A DNA stretch of 64,000 nucleotides, from positions 3,162,001 to 3,226,000 of the forward strand of contig NZ_AP024585.1 in NCBI RefSeq assembly GCF_018323885.1. The letters are read 5' to 3'. A program made the translations under genes and the position numbers. Shown one piece after another: positions 62,025-64,000 of the stretch. Under the pieces are notes generated by a model. The model saw nothing but the letters and a program-made list of their open reading frames with translations, had not been told where the DNA came from and made no database searches. This DNA comes from Citrobacter amalonaticus (lineage in GTDB: Bacteria; Pseudomonadota; Gammaproteobacteria; Enterobacterales; Enterobacteriaceae). Every line of letters starts with the position of its first letter. Position 1 is the first letter of the stretch.

Positions 62025-64000
62025 GTGAAACAATACGCTATACAACCCGCCAACCTCGAATTCAACGCTGAGGGTACACCTGTTTCCCGAGATTTTGACG
62101 ACGTCTACTTTTCCAACGACAACGGTCTGGAAGAGACGCGCTATGTCTTCCTCGGAGGCAACCGGATCGCTGAACGCTTTGTGGAACATCCTCGCCCATT
62201 GTTTGTGGTGGCTGAGAGCGGCTTCGGCACGGGTCTGAACTTTCTCACGCTCTGGCAGGCGTTCGCCGCATTTCGCGCCACTCAGCCCGATGCTACGCTA
62301 CAAAGATTACATTTCATCAGTTTTGAAAAATTTCCGTTGAGTCGTGATGATCTCACAGCGGCGCATCAGCACTGGCCGGAGTTGGCCGAATTTGCCGGGC
62401 AACTTCAGGCCCAGTGGCCGTTGCCGCTGGCGGGTTGCCACCGCCTGCTGCTGGAAGAAGGACGCGTCACGCTCGACCTCTGGTTTGGCGATATTAATGA
62501 ACTCACCGATCAACTCGACGACAGCCTGAATCAAAAAGTTGACGCCTGGTTTCTCGACGGCTTCGCCCCGGCCAAAAATCCGGACATGTGGACGCAAAAT
62601 CTGTTTAACGCCATGGCGCGTCTGGCTCGTCCTGGCGGTACGCTGGCAACCTTTACATCTGCGGGATTTGTTCGTCGTGGTTTGCAGGATGCCGGCTTTA
62701 CTATGCAGAAATGCAAAGGTTTTGGCCGCAAGCGCGAAATGCTGCGCGGAACCATGGAACAGACGCTGAAAATCCCGTCCTCAACGCCGTGGTTTGCTCG
62801 TCAGGGAAGCGAAAAACGTGACGTCGCAATCATTGGCGGCGGGATCGCCAGTGCACTGCTTTCGCTTTCGTTGTTACGCCGGGGCTGGCAAGTGACACTC
62901 TATTGTGCCGATGACGCCCCCGCCCTGGGCGCATCCGGCAACCGTCAGGGAGCACTTTATCCCCTGCTCAGCAAGCACGACACGGCGCTCACCCTTTTCT
63001 TCCCGGCGGCATTTACCTTTGCCCGTCGCTTGTATGACGCCCTGCCCGTAGAATTTGATCATGACTGGTGTGGCGTCACGCAGTTTGGCTATGACGACAA
63101 GAGCCAGCACAAGATCCAACAAATGCTGTCGCTGGCATTGCCGTCTGCGCTGGCAAGTGCGGTGGATATTACCCAGGCACAAAAACTTACCGGGGTAGAC
63201 ACTGGGTGCGGTGGCATAACCTATCCGCAAGGCGGTTGGCTGTGCCCGGCGCAACTGACCGCTGCCGTGCTGAAACTCGCGGAAAAGCAGGGGCTACGCT
63301 GCCATTACCAACACTCTCTGGCAGCTCTTCACCGTTCAGCTTCCGGCTGGGATCTGCACTTTACGCACGGCAGTCACGCAGAACATGCCGCGGTAGTGCT
63401 GGCCAATGGTCATCAGATTAACCATTTTGCCCAAACGCGGCCGTTACCCGTCTACGCTGTCGCCGGCCAGGTCAGTCATATTCCGACGACGCCAGCGCTT
63501 TCCGGGATCCGTCAGGTGCTGTGCTATGACGGTTATCTGACGCCGCAAAATCCGACGAATCAACAACACTGTATCGGCGCCAGCTACCATCGCGGCAGCG
63601 AAGAGACGCAGTATCGGGAAGACGATCAGCAGCAAAATAGGCAGCGCCTGATTGACTGCTTCCCGGCAGTAGACTGGGCCAAAGAAGTCGATGTGAGCGG
63701 CAAAGATGCTCGCTGCGGCGTGCGTTGTGCCACCCGCGATCATTTACCGATGGTAGGAAGCGTTCCGGACTACGCGTCGACGCTTTCATGCTATGCAACA
63801 CTCAATGAACAGACTAAAGATGCCGTTTTAGCCCCATATTATCCGGACCTGTATATGATTGGTGCCCTGGGTGCTCGCGGACTTTGTTCTGGGCCACTTG
63901 CAGCTGAAATTCTGGCTTCCCAAATGAGCAGTGAACCTCTTCCCCTCGACAAATTGACACTGGCTGCACTGAACCCGAATCGACTGTGGATCCGTAAACT
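62025..64000 (+). CDS. mnmC: tRNA 5-methylaminomethyl-2-thiouridine biosynthesis bifunctional protein (partial)
   Basis: Bifunctional enzyme finishing mnm5s2U34 in tRNA. The N-terminal SAM-dependent methyltransferase domain (about 1-245, [11 protein letters not shown] near 62 and [17 protein letters not shown]) is followed by a FAD-dependent oxidoreductase domain (about 265 onward, [19 protein letters not shown]). It starts with GTG at 62025, giving [17 protein letters not shown] as in E. coli. The frame is open for 658 codons to the window edge; about ten C-terminal residues lie outside. Confidence 0.97.
   Translation, partial: MKQYAIQPANLEFNAEGTPVSRDFDDVYFSNDNGLEETRYVFLGGNRIAERFVEHPRPLFVVAESGFGTGLNFLTLWQAFAAFRATQPDATLQRLHFISFEKFPLSRDDLTAAHQHWPELAEFAGQLQAQWPLPLAGCHRLLLEEGRVTLDLWFGDINELTDQLDDSLNQKVDAWFLDGFAPAKNPDMWTQNLFNAMARLARPGGTLATFTSAGFVRRGLQDAGFTMQKCKGFGRKREMLRGTMEQTLKIPSSTPWFARQGSEKRDVAIIGGGIASALLSLSLLRRGWQVTLYCADDAPALGASGNRQGALYPLLSKHDTALTLFFPAAFTFARRLYDALPVEFDHDWCGVTQFGYDDKSQHKIQQMLSLALPSALASAVDITQAQKLTGVDTGCGGITYPQGGWLCPAQLTAAVLKLAEKQGLRCHYQHSLAALHRSASGWDLHFTHGSHAEHAAVVLANGHQINHFAQTRPLPVYAVAGQVSHIPTTPALSGIRQVLCYDGYLTPQNPTNQQHCIGASYHRGSEETQYREDDQQQNRQRLIDCFPAVDWAKEVDVSGKDARCGVRCATRDHLPMVGSVPDYASTLSCYATLNEQTKDAVLAPYYPDLYMIGALGARGLCSGPLAAEILASQMSSEPLPLDKLTLAALNPNRLWIRK

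Overview
This is a chromosomal stretch from an enterobacterium of the Escherichia/Salmonella/Citrobacter group. The gene order is the one I know from E. coli K-12: menBHDF, elaBA, rbn, nuo, lrhA, alaA, yfbRSTUV, ackA-pta, yfcCDEFGH, folX, his transport, purF, folC, accD, pdxB, flk, fabB, mnmC. Protein similarity to those genes is very high. It is not K-12 itself. It carries cheV, an extra GNAT gene between yfcH and rpnB, and a four-gene insert between yfcJ and fabB. These extras fit Citrobacter or Salmonella; the genus cannot be fixed without a search. Apart from menB and mnmC, which are cut by the window ends, every gene looks intact. I see no rRNA, tRNA, insertion sequence or CRISPR array.

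Layout. 1-5527 (minus): menaquinone genes menB (partial), menH, menD, menF, then elaB and elaA. 5593-7578 (plus): rbn (RNase Z/BN) and cheV behind a flagellar sigma-28 type promoter. 7636-22776 (minus): the complete 13-gene nuo operon for respiratory complex I, with nuoC and nuoD fused, followed upstream by the LysR regulator lrhA. 25274-30880: alaA, yfbR, yfbS, yfbT, yfbU, yfbV. 31219-36343 (plus): ackA-pta acetate overflow genes and the carrier yfcC. 36397-41878: the small enzymes yfcD, yfcE, yfcF, yfcG, folX, yfcH, a GNAT protein and the Rpn nuclease rpnB. 42086-46264 (minus): hisJQMP and argT, the histidine/basic amino acid ABC importer. 46553-56298 (minus): ubiX, purF, cvpA, dedD, folC, accD, dedA, truA, usg, pdxB. 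Then flk, yfcJ, the insert, fabB and mnmC.

The genes combine into a picture of respiratory and overflow metabolism: menaquinone synthesis, complex I, pyruvate/alanine exchange by AlaA, and acetate formation by AckA-Pta. Regulatory sites readable from sequence include two GG-N10-GC sigma-54 promoters (argT, hisJ), a perfect 17-bp NtrC palindrome, a PurR box before cvpA-purF, and a FabR-type palindrome before fabB. REP/BIME elements lie in the nuoL-nuoM, yfbR-yfbS, hisJ-hisQ and cvpA-dedD gaps.

The most unusual part is 58755-60608. A MuA-like DNA-binding protein faces a Ner/Nlp-like regulator across a 170-bp gap that contains two perfect palindromes. Next comes a small papain-fold (CHAP/NlpC-type) peptidoglycan hydrolase with no signal peptide, coupled 2 bp upstream of a lipoprotein. 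That arrangement is what an orphan cell-wall effector and its periplasmic immunity protein would look like, next to a domesticated phage-style switch.
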